Part shown: one piece after another, positions 18,756 to 28,280 of the stretch | How positions within the stretch are numbered: the first letter of the stretch is position 1 | Layout of the letters: each line of letters opens with the position of its first letter | Source: Sphingopyxis sp. JAI108 | GTDB lineage: Bacteria > Pseudomonadota > Alphaproteobacteria > Sphingomonadales > Sphingomonadaceae | Reading direction: 5' to 3' | Assembly (NCBI RefSeq): GCF_013410105.1 | Contig: NZ_JACCCJ010000001.1 | Location: forward strand, 2,046,001-2,110,000 | DNA: 64,000 bases | Position numbers and translations under genes: made by a program | The notes under the pieces: generated by a model | What the model was told of the DNA's origin: nothing | What the model saw: the letters and a program-made list of their open reading frames with translations, nothing else | The model's database searches: none

Positions 18756-19956
18756 GATGATATCGGGCGGGTAATTCCCTTCGTGCTGGTCGCGGCGACA
18801 CCCCGCGGCCGAGGCCCCAGAGATAGCCGGTGGAGATATAGAGCAACGCCGACGTCAGCGTCACCTCCCCGCTGATCAAGGCCAATATCAGGTTGGTCAG
18901 ATACAGGAGGACGAAGAAATCGGTGTACTGCGAATTACGGGCGACCGCTTTGGACAATCCGATGAACGGGCTGAAGATGATAACAGCGTAGAGAAGCGCG
19001 ATGGCGACACCGACCTCATAAGCCATCTCCAACAGGACGTTATGCGGCGCCGCCAGGAAGGTGATGGCGGAGAAATTACCGAGGCCATATCCCGACCAGG
19101 AATAGCGAATGCCGTTAAGCGCGATTTCCCAGAGAAATACGCGATCACCCGAATCCGAGTTCGATTCGATCGACAGATTATCGGGCAAAAACCGGTCGGC
19201 GATTTCCTCGGGCATGAAATATAGCGCGACGAAGAAGGTCAACAGCATGAAAGGTGCATAGATCGCGAACTTGCCGAATCCCTTGAGGCCATTCTTCAGG
19301 TAGAGAAAATAGACATAGGCGACGATCAGGCACAGGATTGGGCCGCGACTTCCGGTGCGGATTGTCGCCCACGACGCCAAAGCGAACATAGCAAAAAGAA
19401 TGGCTTTCGAAAAAAAGCCCTTCCGCAAGAATGTCAGAACGAAGATGCAAGGTATGATCGTGATCTTTGCCATCATGGTAGGGCTCAGGTCGATGGCGCT
19501 GTAGCGAATATTTTCTTTTGTCGACGAATCAAAGAAACTGAAGACGCAGAACATCAGCGAAAAAATCAGAACGGCATACAAAAGAAATTTGTCGCGATCG
19601 CCCTTCACGAAAACAGAAGGCACAATCAGCAAAAAGAACAGCAAGGAAAAAACCAGATTCCTGAGCTTTGTTTCAGCATATTCCGTCAAAGGCGGATTAT
19701 AAATCTGATGAAAATATACAGATATAAGAAATATAACTGACATAAGAATAAGAAAAAGAAATCTCTTATTATATAGTACATCGGTTATATTAACGAATAC
19801 GGTATAAGATAGCGTAATCGAAAGGACGATAAGTATGTTAAGCTTCAGCTCGGTATCTTCTATGGGGTAGTATGACACACAGAGGGAAACCAGGACGGCA
19901 AACGCAGCCGTCCAAATCGACAATTCGACGCCACTGACTTTACGAGCAATCACCAA
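18742..19956 (-). CDS. O-antigen polymerase (Wzy)-like membrane protein, AT-rich
   Basis: A 404-aa polytopic membrane protein with about 10-12 hydrophobic segments and one large periplasmic loop that contains the AAPHNVLLEMAYEVG motif typical of the Wzy_C/WaaL family. Wzy joins lipid-linked repeat units in the periplasm. Base composition is striking: 19681-19740 has 17 G/C of 60 and 19741-19800 has 14 of 60, in a window that is otherwise above 60% GC. The rest of the gene is less extreme. This suggests recent acquisition or a mosaic N-terminal half. It overlaps the flippase gene and follows wecC by 46 nt. Confidence 0.8.
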   Translation of the reverse strand: MVIARKVSGVELSIWTAAFAVLVSLCVSYYPIEDTELKLNILIVLSITLSYTVFVNITDVLYNKRFLFLILMSVIFLISVYFHQIYNPPLTEYAETKLRNLVFSLLFFLLIVPSVFVKGDRDKFLLYAVLIFSLMFCVFSFFDSSTKENIRYSAIDLSPTMMAKITIIPCIFVLTFLRKGFFSKAILFAMFALASWATIRTGSRGPILCLIVAYVYFLYLKNGLKGFGKFAIYAPFMLLTFFVALYFMPEEIADRFLPDNLSIESNSDSGDRVFLWEIALNGIRYSWSGYGLGNFSAITFLAAPHNVLLEMAYEVGVAIALLYAVIIFSPFIGLSKAVARNSQYTDFFVLLYLTNLILALISGEVTLTSALLYISTGYLWGLGRGVSPRPARRELPARYHHAGI

Positions 19957-20002
19957 AAATACTTTCTCAGCCGTCCGGCTATCCTGTCCTCCCGACCCGG
20001 CG

Positions 20003-21271
20003 TCAGGCAGCTTTCCAAGCGTTTCTCGTATCGATCGCTACACCTTCCGGCCGTTCTTGCGAACGAAATTCCGAGTGATCGACCAACAAAATATGGATGT
20101 CGCCCTGCGCTCGCGCCTCGGAATCGGCGCACAGGATGATGCCGTCCGTTCCGGTCGGCAAACTGCGGATATTTGGCTCTACCGCCAACACTCGGCCCGG
20201 ATGCGCCTTCGCCAATTGCTTCACAATGGCAAGCGCCGGGCTTTCGCGCAGGTCGTCGATGTCGGGTTTGAATGCCAGGCCGTAACAGGCGATCGTCGCA
20301 TCGCTTATGGATTTGCCGGGGTGCTCCGCAAGCCACTGGTCGATCGCCGCCTCGACCTTGGCGAGAACCCAACCGGGTTTGCCGTCGTTGACTTCGCGCG
20401 CCGTGCGGATCAGTCGCGCCTCGTCGGGAGCTTTGGATACGATGAACCAGGGGTCCACGGCGATGCAATGCCCGCCCACACCTGGGCCGGGCTGCAGGAT
20501 GCTGACGCGCGGATGCCGATTGGCAAGCGCGATCAATTCCCAGACATCGATGGCAAGCTTGTCGCAGATTATCGACAGTTCGTTGGCGAAAGCGATGTTC
20601 ACATCGCGAAAGCTGTTTTCGGTCAACTTGGCCATTTCGGCGGTCCGCGCATTGGTGATCACGCACTCGCCTTCGACGAAAATCCGGTAAAGATCGGACG
20701 CCATCGCCGAACAGGTTGCGGTCATGCCGCCGATAATTCTGTCGTTCAGGACCAGTTCCTGCATGACCTTGCCGGGCAGGACCCGCTCGGGGCAATGGGC
20801 GACGCGGATATCGGACGCTTCGCCGGCCTGTTGCGGAAAGCTGAGGTCCGGCCTTGCGTCCGCCAGCCAGGCGGCCATTTGCTCGGTTGCCCCCACGGGC
20901 GAGGTCGATTCGAGGACAACCAGATTGCCGGGCCGCAGAACCGGGGCGATCGCCCGCGACGCCGCCTCGATATAGCTGAGGTCGGGCTCGTGATCGTCGC
21001 CCTTGAACGGCGTCGGGACGGCGATAAGGAATGCGTCTGCCGCCTCGGGCTTCAACGTCGCCGAAAGATAGCCACCTTCGACGGCGGCATGGACGACCGT
21101 GTCGAGATCGGGTTCCACGATATGGATGGCTCCGCTGTTGATTGTCTCAACCGCGGCCGGGTTCACATCGACGCCGATGACCTTCAACTTGTGCGATGCG
21201 AACATCGCGGCTGTCGGCAGGCCGATATAACCCAGGCCGATGACGGAAATCACATTGAACTGATAGGTCAT
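20003..21271 (-). CDS. wecC: UDP-N-acetyl-D-mannosamine dehydrogenase
   Basis: Oxidises UDP-ManNAc to UDP-ManNAcA with two NAD. In 422 aa the Rossmann motif [17 protein letters not shown], the [12 protein letters not shown] loop and the catalytic Cys in [16 protein letters not shown] are all present, and the C-terminal UDP-binding domain is complete. It overlaps wecB by 4 nt (ATGA), so the two enzymes that convert UDP-GlcNAc to UDP-ManNAcA are made together. A UDP-GlcNAc 6-dehydrogenase of the WbpA type is an alternative, but adjacency to wecB favours WecC. Confidence 0.9.
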   Translation of the reverse strand: MTYQFNVISVIGLGYIGLPTAAMFASHKLKVIGVDVNPAAVETINSGAIHIVEPDLDTVVHAAVEGGYLSATLKPEAADAFLIAVPTPFKGDDHEPDLSYIEAASRAIAPVLRPGNLVVLESTSPVGATEQMAAWLADARPDLSFPQQAGEASDIRVAHCPERVLPGKVMQELVLNDRIIGGMTATCSAMASDLYRIFVEGECVITNARTAEMAKLTENSFRDVNIAFANELSIICDKLAIDVWELIALANRHPRVSILQPGPGVGGHCIAVDPWFIVSKAPDEARLIRTAREVNDGKPGWVLAKVEAAIDQWLAEHPGKSISDATIACYGLAFKPDIDDLRESPALAIVKQLAKAHPGRVLAVEPNIRSLPTGTDGIILCADSEARAQGDIHILLVDHSEFRSQERPEGVAIDTRNAWKAA

Positions 21272-22425
21272 TTATTCGTCTTCGCCTCTGTCGTCTCTGC
21301 CGCCCATTCCCTGATTGTCGCCAGAATGCGCTGCGCCGCATGTCCGTCGCCATAGGGGTTGTGAGCAAAACTCATTTCCTCATATGCCTTCTGATCGTCG
21401 AGGAGGCGGGATACCCAGTCGACGATCAGTGCGGTATCGGTGCCGACCAGCCGCACGGTGCCCGCATCGATCGCCTCCGGACGCTCGGTTGTGTCGCGCA
21501 TCACGAGAACCGGCTTGCCGAGCGAGGGCGCCTCTTCCTGAATCCCGCCGGAGTCCGTCAAGATCAGCGACGCGCGATTCATCAGATATACGAAAGGAAG
21601 ATAGTCCTGCGGCTCGATCAGCCGAACATTAGAGAGGCCGGAAAGCAACCGCTCGACGGGCTCTTTCACATTCGGATTCAGATGGACCGGATAAATGATT
21701 TCGACATCGTCCCGCTGAGCGAGCTGGGCGAGAGCGGCGCAAATCCGTTCGAAGCCACCCCCGAAGCTTTCTCGCCGGTGTCCCGTGACGAGGATCAGCC
21801 GCCGTTCGGGGTCAAGATTGAAGCGCCCTGACAAATCGGCATTCAACTCGGCATCGGACTCGATCCGCGCGACCACCTCCTGCAGGGCGTCGATGACGGT
21901 ATTGCCGGTAACATGGACATGGTCGCCGGGCACGTTTTCCGCAACGAGATTGGCTGCCGATCGATCCGTCGGAGCGAAATGCAGCCTGGCGATCGTTCCG
22001 GCAACCTTCCGGTTAACTTCCTCGGGCCATGGCGACAGGATATTCCCGGTCCGCAGCCCCGCCTCGACATGGCCGACCGGAATGCGCTGATAATAGGCCG
22101 CAAGCGACGCCGCCAAGGTGGTCGAGGTATCGCCGTGAACCAGCACGAGATCGGGCTGGGTTTCGGCGAGCACCGGTCGCAGCCCGCCAAGCACATTAGC
22201 CGTCACGTCGGTCAGATCCTGCCCTGGTTTCATCAGGTCCAGATCATAATCGGGGACGATCTCGAACAATTCGAGAACCTGGTCGAGCATCTGCCGATGC
22301 TGGGCGGTCACGCACACGCGCGCGTCGATATCCTCGGCCTTGGCGAGCGCCCGGACGACCGGCGCCATCTTGATCGCTTCCGGTCTCGTGCCAAAGACAG
22401 TTAAAACCTTAATGCCGCTGGGCAT
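21268..22425 (-). CDS. wecB: UDP-N-acetylglucosamine 2-epimerase (non-hydrolysing)
   Basis: Interconverts UDP-GlcNAc and UDP-ManNAc in the cytoplasm. The 385-aa protein shows [15 protein letters not shown] at residue 9, [56 protein letters not shown] and [27 protein letters not shown], all classical family blocks. It heads the tightly packed run wecB-wecC-wzy-wzx-glycosyltransferases and is followed by wecC with a 4-nt overlap. About 220 nt upstream separate it from the PglF-type gene and could hold an internal promoter. Confidence 0.93.
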   Translation of the reverse strand: MPSGIKVLTVFGTRPEAIKMAPVVRALAKAEDIDARVCVTAQHRQMLDQVLELFEIVPDYDLDLMKPGQDLTDVTANVLGGLRPVLAETQPDLVLVHGDTSTTLAASLAAYYQRIPVGHVEAGLRTGNILSPWPEEVNRKVAGTIARLHFAPTDRSAANLVAENVPGDHVHVTGNTVIDALQEVVARIESDAELNADLSGRFNLDPERRLILVTGHRRESFGGGFERICAALAQLAQRDDVEIIYPVHLNPNVKEPVERLLSGLSNVRLIEPQDYLPFVYLMNRASLILTDSGGIQEEAPSLGKPVLVMRDTTERPEAIDAGTVRLVGTDTALIVDWVSRLLDDQKAYEEMSFAHNPYGDGHAAQRILATIREWAAETTEAKTNK

Positions 22426-22644
22426 GGGGGCGGAAACTCCCTTCCTTCAAATAGGGTGAAATCGATGGGGCGCGGAGAATGACGTAGGGGCAATCTGCTT
22501 CCGGCCTGAGCGGGCGAAAATCAAGTTCGAAGAGCCGGGGGCCTCCACGCCTCGACAGCAAACGAAGATGGCATCCGATCCGGACGCGTTGCGTTATCCT
22601 CGGCGTTATTGAAGTCAAGCATGATCGGAATCGGGTTCGCTGAC

Positions 22645-24594
22645 TCAACTCGCCGTTTTTGACGTCGGCACCGCGAAGTCGTCGAGGGGGCGAAAATCGG
22701 GCACCAACTCGCGCAGTAGCGAAAGAGCGCTCGCGGCATCGCCCGCGCCCAGGCTTTCATCCATTTTGTCGAGTTGGGCGTCCAATACCTCCCATGGCAT
22801 CATTGCTTCATTGGCTTTCATAATGCGCTCGTGGCCCGTAGTTTCGGGGTTGTCGCCGATCAGCAGCTCTTCATAAAGCTTCTCTCCCGGCCGCAACCCG
22901 ACCTCCCGAATTTCGATATCCCCGTCGGGATTGGCCTCGTCGCGGATTGTCATGCCTGAAAGATGGATCATGCTGCGCGCCAGATCGATGATCCGAACGG
23001 GCTCACCCATATCCAGCACGAAAACCTCCCCGCCCTTCGCCATCGCGCCGGCTTGAATGACGAGTTGCGCGGCCTCGGGTATTGTCATGAAATAGCGCGT
23101 AACATCGCAGTGGGTGAGCGTGACCGGTCCCCCTTCGCGTATCTGCTGCTGGAACCGCGGGACAACCGAACCGCTCGAACCCAGGACATTACCAAAACGC
23201 ACCATCGTAAAGACGGTGCGGCCCCGCTGGGTCCCGTGGAGCGACGCCCGCGCCTGAAGCACGAGTTCGCAAACGCGCTTGGACGCACCCATCACATTCG
23301 TCGGGCGAACCGCCTTGTCCGTGCTGATCAGCACGAAATTCTTCACTCCGCCTTCTTCGGCGGCCCGACAAGCGTTGAGCGTTCCGAAAATATTGTTGCG
23401 CATCCCCGCCACGGGATTCACTTCGACCAGCGGCACATGTTTATAGGCTGCGGCATGAAACACGGTTTCGGGCCGCCACTGCGAAAATATCCGCCGCGTG
23501 GCATTGGGATCGGCGACATCGCCCAGCACCGGAATGATCCGGATCGACGGGTCGAGCGCCGCTGCCAGCGCGCGCAATTCTATGTCGATATCGTAAAGCG
23601 CATATTCGGATCGTTCGAGCAGGATCAATTGCGCGGGATGCGATCGCAGGATCTGACGGCAAAGCTCGCTTCCGATCGACCCCCCCGCCCCTGTCACCAT
23701 GACGCGTTTGCCTGCGATTGTCCGGCCGAGAAGCAGTTCGTTGGGCCTCACCGGATCGCGGCCGAGCAGGTCGTCGATCGAAACATCCCGCAAGTCGTTA
23801 AACGATACCTTGCCTTCGATCACATTGCCCATGCTCGGCAAGGATCGGACCGTCACCGGAAAATTCTGCAGCGCCTTGATGATTTCCTTGCGCCGCGATC
23901 GCGTCGCGCTGGGAAGGGCAAGCAAGACTTCGTCGATCAAACCGTCATTCAGCAACAGGTCGAGCGCGGTCGAATGATGGACTGCGATGCCGTCGAGCTT
24001 TTGCCCGGCGAGCCGTGCGTCGTCGTCGATGAAGGCCGCCAGACGCAGCAAGGGTTCATGCCGCAAGGAAAGCGCGAGCTGTTGCCCCGCGTTACCGGCA
24101 CCATAGATCGCCACGACGCGGTGCGCCCCATCGGACCAATAGCCGCTGATCATGTCGATCAGAACGAAACGGATAGCGAGGCGGTTGACCGCGAGCAGCG
24201 CGAGGAAAACGATGGGCTGGATCAACGCGACCGTACGCGGAATGCCCGAAAAGCTATTGGCCAGGAACAGGACCGCCATGGGGAGGGTATAGACGGCAAC
24301 CGCGGTGCCAAGGCCTGCCATCGTCCGCCCACCGGAAAAGCGGATGATCGAGCGATAGACGCCGAACCACAGCGCCACGAGGAACCAAAGCGCGAGCGAC
24401 GCTCCCATAACGAGCAGGGCGGATGAATCGATCGGGTAGAATTCGCCGAGGCGCAGCGAAAAGGCTACCCAAACGGCAAGAACGCACAAGATCGCATCGA
24501 CCAGCGCGACCATAAACTGGCGGACCGACCGCCGCATCTCGCCCAAGCGCACGAGTAAGGGAATTATTTTGCCCATAATCATCCGCTGCAGCAT
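22645..24594 (-). CDS. Membrane-bound UDP-GlcNAc 4,6-dehydratase (PglF/WbpM/CapD type)
   Basis: The start was placed at the ATG at 24594 because GAGGTG lies four bases upstream; an in-frame ATG at 24654 has no such site. The 649-aa protein has four N-terminal transmembrane segments (about residues 20-130), a CoA-binding-like Rossmann domain (YGAGNAGQQLALSL) and a C-terminal short-chain dehydrogenase domain (VTGAGGSIGSELCRQIL). The active-site block STDKAVRPTNVMGASKR has Met in place of the usual Tyr, as in PglF/WbpM. It makes UDP-4-keto-6-deoxy-GlcNAc, the precursor of bacillosamine or QuiNAc-type sugars, consistent with PglE/D/C homologues at the other end of the locus. Confidence 0.9.
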   Translation of the reverse strand: MLQRMIMGKIIPLLVRLGEMRRSVRQFMVALVDAILCVLAVWVAFSLRLGEFYPIDSSALLVMGASLALWFLVALWFGVYRSIIRFSGGRTMAGLGTAVAVYTLPMAVLFLANSFSGIPRTVALIQPIVFLALLAVNRLAIRFVLIDMISGYWSDGAHRVVAIYGAGNAGQQLALSLRHEPLLRLAAFIDDDARLAGQKLDGIAVHHSTALDLLLNDGLIDEVLLALPSATRSRRKEIIKALQNFPVTVRSLPSMGNVIEGKVSFNDLRDVSIDDLLGRDPVRPNELLLGRTIAGKRVMVTGAGGSIGSELCRQILRSHPAQLILLERSEYALYDIDIELRALAAALDPSIRIIPVLGDVADPNATRRIFSQWRPETVFHAAAYKHVPLVEVNPVAGMRNNIFGTLNACRAAEEGGVKNFVLISTDKAVRPTNVMGASKRVCELVLQARASLHGTQRGRTVFTMVRFGNVLGSSGSVVPRFQQQIREGGPVTLTHCDVTRYFMTIPEAAQLVIQAGAMAKGGEVFVLDMGEPVRIIDLARSMIHLSGMTIRDEANPDGDIEIREVGLRPGEKLYEELLIGDNPETTGHERIMKANEAMMPWEVLDAQLDKMDESLGAGDAASALSLLRELVPDFRPLDDFAVPTSKTAS

Positions 24595-24822
24595 TATCAC
24601 CTCGGTCCAAACAGGTTCGCGCAAACCTGGATCGGCCTCCAAGCGGCTCGACATATACGCGCTATGACAGAAAAGGCTTCACAGTAAGTAAGGTTTCTCC
24701 ATTCGGGTGACCCCATATACGATGGAGCCCCCCGAACAAGAAGTTGTACGATGGCTGCGACGATACGAGCGAAGCGCGTGTCGAGATGCCTGCGGGGCGG
24801 CGTGATCGAGCGCCCTTCTCCG

Positions 24823-26046
24823 TCAGCGGAGGCGGGTGAGCGAAAGCTTGCTCAGGAACGCGTCGAAACCGGCCGAATCGTCCGGGACATGGGCGTCGAT
24901 CGAGAACCAGTACCAACGGCAATCGCCCGTCGGCACCACGATGTCCTGGTGATGCGTCCCCATCGCGAGATTCATCTGCGGTATGGCGATATTGGGCACC
25001 CCCTTTTCCGCGCAGGCCAAGTTGACCGACAGCGAGTCATCGCCAATGGCCTCATTTGCCTCGATCGTCCATGCGACGCGATAATTTCCCGGCTCCAGAT
25101 CGATCAGTTGCCGCGCGGCATTGCCGAAAGCGCCCGCAATTGCCGAAATGGTCAGCCGCTTGCCCTTCGCATCGATCGAGGATCCCAGATGGCCCGACGT
25201 CGCCAGCGCCCAATCCAGCGGTGGAAGAAGTGGCTGGCGCGCAAAATTTCCGTTCACCAACAGATTGTTGGTCGACGAAATATTCGGGGCACTCTTTTCG
25301 AACATCCGCGCCAGCTGGCGCGCATTGTCGAACTGCCCGGCCCCGACGAGGCGCCACGCGAGCGCATAATCGGTGTCCATGATTTCCGCCTGGTTCCACG
25401 GAGGTCGCGAAACCGCGACCCGCAACGTCGCCGCATTGGCAAGGCTCGGCGCCCGCGACGCGACAGCTGCCCAGTAATATTTCGCCCATGACGGCTTGGA
25501 TCCGAGCACGGGCAACAGTGCTTCCACCGCGCCATTTCGGGCTGTCGCCTCCGCCATCGCCCCGACATAGGATGCCCGCAGCCTGGAATCGGTGAGTACC
25601 GCGCGCGACAACCAGTTGAAGAAGAGATTCTGGTCGTCTTCAAGCGCTGCCGCCTCAATCGAGGCCGAGGTTATGAGCGAGCTGCGCCGGCTGAGTTTCC
25701 CGGCCAGACCAAGCAATTTTCGTCTGGTTCCGACGGGACTTTTGTCTTCTTTCGAAACGATGATCAGCCCGAGCGCTGCTGACGACAGTGGTTCGACGCG
25801 ATACGCTTGTTGCGCGAGGCGAAGTTCACGGGCGCCAACCGATGCCTGGGGATCCCTGGCCCTCCTGGCGGCAAAGCCCGCATATGCGAAATTCGCCTCG
25901 GACGTCGCGGTGTGCCACGGAAAGGACGGGCTCCGCGCCGACGGTGCCCGCACCTGGTTGACGATGACGTAACTCGCATACGCAACGAAAATTGCCAGGA
26001 CCGCGCCTGCCGACCATATCGAGAAACGACGAAAATTCACTCTCAA
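24823..26046 (-). CDS. Membrane-anchored unknown protein in polysaccharide locus
   Basis: This 407-aa protein has no family I can name. It has one N-terminal transmembrane helix (about residues 12-30), an Ala/Arg/Leu-rich helical middle (residues 50-250) that reads like TPR-type repeats, and a C-terminal part from about 265 (LLVNGNFARQPLLPPLDWAL...) with the jelly-roll look of a carbohydrate-binding module. It lies between the Wzc-type kinase gene and the dehydratase gene on the same strand. The arrangement suggests a periplasmic polysaccharide-binding or assembly helper; this is an inference. Confidence 0.6.
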   Translation of the reverse strand: MRVNFRRFSIWSAGAVLAIFVAYASYVIVNQVRAPSARSPSFPWHTATSEANFAYAGFAARRARDPQASVGARELRLAQQAYRVEPLSSAALGLIIVSKEDKSPVGTRRKLLGLAGKLSRRSSLITSASIEAAALEDDQNLFFNWLSRAVLTDSRLRASYVGAMAEATARNGAVEALLPVLGSKPSWAKYYWAAVASRAPSLANAATLRVAVSRPPWNQAEIMDTDYALAWRLVGAGQFDNARQLARMFEKSAPNISSTNNLLVNGNFARQPLLPPLDWALATSGHLGSSIDAKGKRLTISAIAGAFGNAARQLIDLEPGNYRVAWTIEANEAIGDDSLSVNLACAEKGVPNIAIPQMNLAMGTHHQDIVVPTGDCRWYWFSIDAHVPDDSAGFDAFLSKLSLTRLR

Positions 26047-26059
26047 CCTCTATCCCGGC

Positions 26060-26076
26060 GATGCGCGTAGCGCATC
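26060..26076 (-). other. Short perfect hairpin at the end of the wzc-type gene
   Basis: A GATGCGC stem with a three-base loop and its complement overlaps the TGA stop of the co-polymerase gene and lies just before the next gene. No T-run follows, so it is not a standard terminator. It could stabilise or process the transcript. Weak support. Confidence 0.3.
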
Positions 26077-28273
26077 AATCCTTATTCTGTTCGCCGCCGT
26101 AGCTGTAGCCATAACCATAGCCGTAGCCATAACCGTAAACCTGGTTCTTGGCGCCGACCTTTGTCACGATGGCTCCGAACAGCTTTGCGCCGGACATGCG
26201 AAGACGGTTGAGCGCCGTCGAGATGACGCGGCTCTTGGTCGAATTCGCCTCGATCGTAAACAGAACACCCTCTACGCGGCGCGCGATCAGCGGCGCATCG
26301 GCGAGACCGAGCAACGGAGCCGAGTCCACAATGATATGATCGTAACGCGTCATCAGCGTTTCGATCAGAAGCGCGAACCGGTCGCTGCCCAAGAGTTCCG
26401 CGGCGTTGGGCGGCGTAGCGCCGGCGGTAACCACGTCGAACCCGAATTTGGGCAAGGGCGCGATCATGTCGGCAAGTGCGTCATCGCCCGCAAGATAGTG
26501 GCTCAGGCCGCGCTTGTTCGGAATGTCCAGATAACGATTGATCGACGGATTCCGCACGTCGGCATCGACCAGGACCACGGACTTCCCATTCCCAGCCAGA
26601 ACCGTCGCGAGGCAGAGCGAAGAATTGCTCTTTCCTTCCTGCGGCCGCGACGATGTCACCATGATCGACCGCGGCGCGCCGTGCGCCGTCAGGAAGCTCA
26701 AATTCGTCATCAACGAGAAATAGGCCTCGTAGATCGCCGACTTCTTGTCGATGACCGCATCGGCGACCGCCTGGTCGTGAATCTCGGGAATCGCGCCCAG
26801 CAACGGCAGGCCGAACTGGCTCGTCACATCCTGCGGATTGCGGACCGAGCTATCGAGCTTCTCGATCAGGAACACCAGCCCCGCGGCGAGTGCCAAGCCC
26901 AAGATCAGCGCGATCGCCAGGTTCAGGATCAGATTGGGGCTCGACGGCCGGTCCGCCGCCTTCGCGCGATCGACGATCGAAATATTGTTGGTCCCCACGC
27001 CGGCGACGCCGATTTCCTTGTAGCGTTGAAGCAGGCCTTCGTAGAGCTGGCGATTGGAATCGACCTCTCGCTGCAGGATGGTCATCTGGATGGATTCGCG
27101 CTGCTGCACGTTATAAAGCCCCGTCAGTTCATCGAGCTGCGACTGCAATTGGCGCTCGCGCTTGACGGCGGCATTATAGGCTTCGCGGTTGCCCTGCGAT
27201 GACCGGCCGGTTTCGGTCTTGATGCTCTGGTCCAGATTGGCAAGTTGTGCCTTCAGGGCGACGACCGCCGGATAATCTTCTTCGAAGCGCGTTCGCATCT
27301 CGGCGAGTTCGGCTTCGACTGACGCGCGCTTTTCGCGCAAGCTGCTGATCGTCGGCGCATTGACTTGCGCGCTCCCGGTCATAGTGTTTGCAAGCTCGGA
27401 TTCCGCAATAATCCGGGCTTCCCTCGCCTTTGACAGCGCGTCGCTGACCGCGGCGATATTTGTCCCGACCAGCGTCTGAGTCCGCGTCCGGCCCTCCGTA
27501 TCGGTTTCGGAAGACAGCGTGACGATCCCCTTGTCGGTCGCATAGCTGATCAACGCCCGTTCCGAAGTTTCCAGATTCTGGCGCAAGGTCGTGAGACGCG
27601 CTTCCAGATATTCGCGCGCGTCCGACGTGGCCGCAAATCGGCGATCGATGGTCGAATCCACGAACTGGCTCACCCAAAGATCCGCCAGTTTGGCCGACAA
27701 CTGCGGCGACGGTGTCGAAAAGCTGATATCGACAAGGCTCGACGTCCGAACCGGCGAAACGCTGACCCTGTCCAGCAGAAGGTCGATCACGCTGGCCGCC
27801 TGCTCACGGCGATCGGCGCTCGTCATGTTCGGATCCGGACTTTCCAGCTTGAAAGCTGCAATAAAGTCCTTGTCGGCGGTCAGATTGCCCGCCCGCAGCA
27901 CGCGCTCGGCGAGCGATCGCGAGCGAAGAAGTGAATATTGGGTGTTATAGAATGCGAGCTCGTTGATCAGGGCACGATCGCGCTGACCTTCGACCGAAGT
28001 GGCGACGGGGGCATCGGGAAGGATCTCGATCCTTGATGTCGACGTATATTGTGGCGTCGCCAGGAAAGTAAACACCAGCCCCAGCAGCAGGGCGCCAGCG
28101 ATCGAACCAATTACCCAATTCCGGTGATTGATGATCGCTGTGAATATCTGTTCAAGCGCCGGCAAGCCCGACGCGCCCGCGGCCTCCCCGCCGTCGCCAT
28201 AGCCATAAGGCGACGGATCGGCGGCCAACGGAACCCCATTGCTGTTAACCATTTCGTTCATCCTGCGATCCAT
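26075..28273 (-). CDS. Wzc-type polysaccharide co-polymerase with BY-kinase domain
   Basis: Starts at the ATG at 28273 with AAGG upstream, seven bases after the wza-like stop (732 aa). The N-terminal cytosolic part precedes a first membrane helix and a Wzz domain. A long coiled-coil periplasmic region follows (about 250-440), then a second helix near residue 455. The C-terminal tyrosine autokinase has Walker A SSRPQEGKSNSSLC, Walker A' VVLVDADVRNP and Walker B HIIVDSAPLLG. The protein ends in a tail of alternating Tyr-Gly residues, the expected site of cyclic autophosphorylation. Such proteins set chain length and couple polymerisation to export through the Wza-like protein encoded just upstream. 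Confidence 0.93.
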   Translation of the reverse strand: MDRRMNEMVNSNGVPLAADPSPYGYGDGGEAAGASGLPALEQIFTAIINHRNWVIGSIAGALLLGLVFTFLATPQYTSTSRIEILPDAPVATSVEGQRDRALINELAFYNTQYSLLRSRSLAERVLRAGNLTADKDFIAAFKLESPDPNMTSADRREQAASVIDLLLDRVSVSPVRTSSLVDISFSTPSPQLSAKLADLWVSQFVDSTIDRRFAATSDAREYLEARLTTLRQNLETSERALISYATDKGIVTLSSETDTEGRTRTQTLVGTNIAAVSDALSKAREARIIAESELANTMTGSAQVNAPTISSLREKRASVEAELAEMRTRFEEDYPAVVALKAQLANLDQSIKTETGRSSQGNREAYNAAVKRERQLQSQLDELTGLYNVQQRESIQMTILQREVDSNRQLYEGLLQRYKEIGVAGVGTNNISIVDRAKAADRPSSPNLILNLAIALILGLALAAGLVFLIEKLDSSVRNPQDVTSQFGLPLLGAIPEIHDQAVADAVIDKKSAIYEAYFSLMTNLSFLTAHGAPRSIMVTSSRPQEGKSNSSLCLATVLAGNGKSVVLVDADVRNPSINRYLDIPNKRGLSHYLAGDDALADMIAPLPKFGFDVVTAGATPPNAAELLGSDRFALLIETLMTRYDHIIVDSAPLLGLADAPLIARRVEGVLFTIEANSTKSRVISTALNRLRMSGAKLFGAIVTKVGAKNQVYGYGYGYGYGYSYGGEQNKD
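26096..26141 (-). repeat. Hexanucleotide-like coding repeat for the Tyr-Gly tail
   Basis: Near-perfect tandem units (rc of gccgta / gccata / accata) encode about seven Tyr-Gly or Tyr-Ser pairs at the C-terminus of the Wzc-type kinase. Such short repeats can change copy number by slippage in steps of two residues without breaking the frame. Confidence 0.7.
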
Positions 28274-28280
28274 CCCCGCC

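Noticed and set aside
20057-21355. Plus-strand frame of 432 codons opposite wecC, and a minus-strand frame at 19950-20795
   Set aside because: Both are out-of-frame readings of wecC, which has all catalytic motifs.
22963-24426. Plus-strand frame of 487 codons opposite the 4,6-dehydratase gene
   Set aside because: His/Arg-rich shadow with no start signal; the minus-strand gene is unambiguous.
26060-26076. Hairpin after the wzc-type gene as an intrinsic terminator
   Set aside because: Only a 7-bp stem with no T-run; the next gene follows at once on the same strand, so read-through is expected.
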